Assembly: GCF_020921035.1 (NCBI RefSeq)
Contig: NC_063155.1
Span: 30,745,294 to 30,809,293 of the forward strand
Direction: 5' to 3'
Source of the DNA: Rhodamnia argentea
Taxonomy: Eukaryota; Streptophyta; Magnoliopsida; Myrtales; Myrtaceae
Length of the DNA: 64,000 bases
The notes below the pieces were generated by a model that made no database searches, was not told the origin of the DNA, and was given only the letters and a program-made list of their open reading frames with translations. Position numbers and translations under genes: made by a program. Each line of letters begins with the position of its first letter. Within the stretch, counting starts at the first letter, position 1. Shown piece by piece: positions 61,959 to 64,000 of this stretch.

Positions 61959-62538
61959 ATGTGCCGGGTTGCTCCTAGAATGAGGAGGCAGGGACAGGGA
62001 GTACCAGTACTTGTTCTTCTTCTCGTTGGATGCCTCCTCTCGGCATTCTCTCTGCATTCACCCGCTGTCCAGGCTCAAGCAGTTGGATCAGGCAAGTCAT
62101 TGCTTCTCTCGTTCATTGACTAGTTCCCCTGTGCGACGACCTCTTTGAGGAAATGCTCTTGGTTGCATTCATATTCAACAAACGTTTGGAGAAGGGAAAT
62201 GGTCTTGATTGGATTATATGTTGTTATCTTCGTTTGAAAATGATGTTTCCAACATATTTTGCTTACAGTTCACCCAAAGGCAAGACCATCCTCACTAGAG
62301 ACTGCACATTTGTACCCTGGACACATGGGACCTGGGTTGGTGAGTGCATGAACGTCCTTGAAACTTTCATTGGCCCCGTACTTGATGCGCCAAAACAGCT
62401 TTCATTACCTTTCGGCCTCTATTCTGTTTATCTATTTCGTTTCTGACTCCTAACAAACAGGGCAAAGAAAAGAAGATGCGGAAAACTCCATCCGGACCCA
62501 ATCCCACAGGAAACCATCGGCCCCCGACAAAACATTGA
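61959..62538 (+). CDS. CLE46: CLE46-like CLAVATA3/ESR signalling peptide precursor
   Basis: Predicted 93-aa secreted prepropeptide. Exons 61959-62091, 62269-62339 and 62461-62538 join in frame (phases 1 and 0). Residues 1-11 are basic, then a strong hydrophobic core (VPVLVLLLVGCLLSAFSL, about 15-32) is followed by AVQAQA, a signal peptide. The C-terminus carries RKTPSGPNPTGN (about 75-86), a CLE dodecapeptide with the invariant PSGPNP core, then HRPPTKH and stop. The PTGN-(H/R)xPP extension matches Arabidopsis CLE46 as I recall it, rather than most CLE genes, which end in HN. Intron 1 has a GC donor (TCAG|GCAAGT), a known minor class. CLE peptides are apoplastic ligands of leucine-rich-repeat receptor kinases. 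Frame-shadow readings that treat the first intron as coding were discarded. Confidence 0.85.
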
Positions 62539-63258
62539 AACTATCAATGCACTTCTGCAGCAAGTGAGGATCGGAACTACGACTGCAACTTAATATGGGT
62601 CGAGTAGAGGGGATTTTGGTATAGTCAGGTAGGTTAGGAGATCAGTACGGTCAGCCTTATGTTCTTGTACAGAAGTTGGCTTAGATTGAACGATACGATC
62701 TGCAAGCGATTATATTAGCCATGAGATGCACTGTTAGTTGAGGCAAGAAACCTGAAAGCCCCAAAGATCTTTTGCTTTTGTGGACATCCATTATTAGTTC
62801 AAATCATTGTCTGTGAAAGTGTGATTTTCTTCGTGCATGCTCATCACAATGACAGCTTATCATTGACCACAGAAATAGTCTACAGGGTTCCCCAGAGAAT
62901 GAGCACATGGCACATATAGTTCCCAACTCTCTTTCGGTAGAAAGTGCTGCTCCGCAAGCATCTACTTGGTGACTCTCGTATTTTTGTCAACCGTTTAGAG
63001 TAGAAAACTCACATACAACAGAAATGGATATATCAAATGCACACTGGCAATACAATAGCACAACACCATTCAGATGCATCATGGGATATGAGAGTTGGTG
63101 AGTCAAGCAAGTAACTTAACTTTTGTTGATCGCATTAATTCACGAGATGAACGTGTGGGTGCCAATACAAAAAAAATGGCTATAATTTAGCTAAATACAA
63201 CTCCCACAGATATACAAGGACTCATTGTAGACTACAAAAATATATTGAACAATCTAAA
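62539..63258. other. 3' flanks of CLE gene and next gene
   Basis: Converging 3'UTRs are likely here. No gene or RNA signal is recognised. Confidence 0.4.
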
Positions 63259-63920
63259 TCATACAGCACGTTTCCGCTTTGACCTTTTGCTTCTCCTGGG
63301 CCGATTAAGACCTGGTGTCTGTTTGCTGCCAGTAGAAGCAGCATATGCTCCCTCCAAGACCTCTTCCCCCTGCAAGAAACGCTGAATTAGCTCCTATATG
63401 CTATATCTACATAATTACCATTAAGCAGAAAATGCATTTGCAAACTGCACTCCCCCACGAACAGATTCACCACTGGGGACTCCAATTTGCATTTTTGCCT
63501 CACCTAAAGTTTTTATAAAAGTTCTCCAATCAGCAATTTGCAAAAACCCATACGTTTACGTAGTTTTACCTTGTCTGGAGAATCTTCATCTGAACCATCT
63601 TCATCAGCATCTGATCTAGTCGCCCCATCGATGTCTTCTGACGACAGTGCCTTACTTATGTTTTTCTTCTTTTCTTCTTCCTTCAATTGCCTAAACCTGC
63701 CAATTGCAATTCCTTTCCAGTGAGACATCTTTGAAATAAGGCGGTAAAGATAGTTGCACCCAATAATGACCTTTCTCCTTGCTGCGTTGGCTGAGCACCA
63801 GATCGTTTAGCACGCCCAGCCGTAATGATGCCAGTCGCATTTTCACTCACAACAGGCTTTGCCCCTCCTAATTTGCGTAACCACACTTGTTGTGCCGTAC
63901 TCAGGACATTGTTTGTAAAC
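63259..63920 (-). CDS. 3' end of an unrecognised, probably nuclear protein (runs off right edge)
   Basis: The last three exons read 63920-63771, 63696-63570 and 63369-63259, in frame to stop TGA; earlier exons lie beyond 64000. The visible 129 residues begin FTNNVLSTAQQVWLRKLGG, have SENATGIITAGRAKRSGAQ, a charged helix RFRQLKEEEKKKN, an acidic run SDADEDGSDEDSPD and a terminal basic cluster RPRRSKRSKRKRAV. That last is a likely bipartite nuclear signal. I do not recognise the family. The 74-bp intron 63697-63770 is near the plant minimum. A shadow ATG frame (MSHWKGI) lies partly in that intron and is rejected as a start. Confidence 0.7.
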
Positions 63921-64000
63921 CTGAAATCAGTAATGCATTCCGCACAGCTCAATAGATAGAATAACTCAAAGGAAATGAAGTGCAACAGAAGAAATGAGGA

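Noticed and set aside
63513..63728. Separate small gene starting MSHWKGI
   Set aside because: Its first residues lie in a 74-bp intron; the AG at 63698-63697 joins the preceding exon in frame instead.
1..64000. CRISPR array, prokaryotic operon or plasmid-type features
   Set aside because: No regularly spaced short repeats with unique spacers and no Shine-Dalgarno-led gene runs; the window is plainly plant nuclear DNA.

Overview
This is a plant nuclear window. The genes have many GT-AG introns of 70-1,700 bp, the intergenic DNA is AT-rich, there are two cytosolic-type tRNA genes, and the proteins are recognisable angiosperm families. The intergenic space is full of small inverted-repeat DNA elements, several with a GC-rich core, plus Copia-type LTR debris. 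That repeat style, with the gene content, suggests a woody eudicot, perhaps Myrtales (Eucalyptus-like); the order-level guess is inference.

Layout, left to right. 1-8.9 kb holds no gene I can support: AT-rich DNA with three inverted-repeat elements, an (AG)n microsatellite, then tRNA-Val(AAC) on the minus strand. 9.2-12.7 kb: THO4/ALY mRNA-export adaptor (+). 15.7-20.1 kb: an 11-exon conserved plant protein of unknown function (-). 22.95-26.1 kb: ACR9/10-type ACT-domain repeat protein (-). 28.7-29.0 kb: 55-aa mitochondrial ATP synthase 6 kDa subunit (+). 32.6-36.6 kb: cytosolic UDP-glucuronate decarboxylase UXS (-, 12 exons). 38.0 kb: tRNA-His(GUG), followed by a 1.5-kb foldback element. 39.8-43.1 kb: FUSC-type membrane protein (-). 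43.9-44.6 kb: a miniature LTR element (TRIM). 45.7-49.8 kb: a decayed Copia element with intact target-site duplication. 51.06-51.73 kb: a Mutator-like MITE with a 9-10 bp target duplication. 53.6-57.0 kb: Sec14/CRAL-TRIO protein (-). 58.7-59.6 kb: a VOC/glyoxalase-like protein of the DSI-1VOC type (+). 62.0-62.5 kb: a CLE46-like signalling peptide (+). 63.3 kb to the right edge: the 3' end of an unrecognised, probably nuclear protein (-).

I derived exon boundaries by reading splice sites and checking that every junction keeps frame. All eight complete multi-exon models close in frame from ATG to stop. No bacterial-style operon, CRISPR array or clear new multi-gene system is present. The most interesting points are the CLE46-like peptide gene with its GC-AG intron, gene order resembling Arabidopsis UXS/ATP synthase 6 kDa/SEC14/CLE46 neighbourhoods, promoter motifs that match the predicted roles of two genes, and the well-preserved mobile-element signatures.
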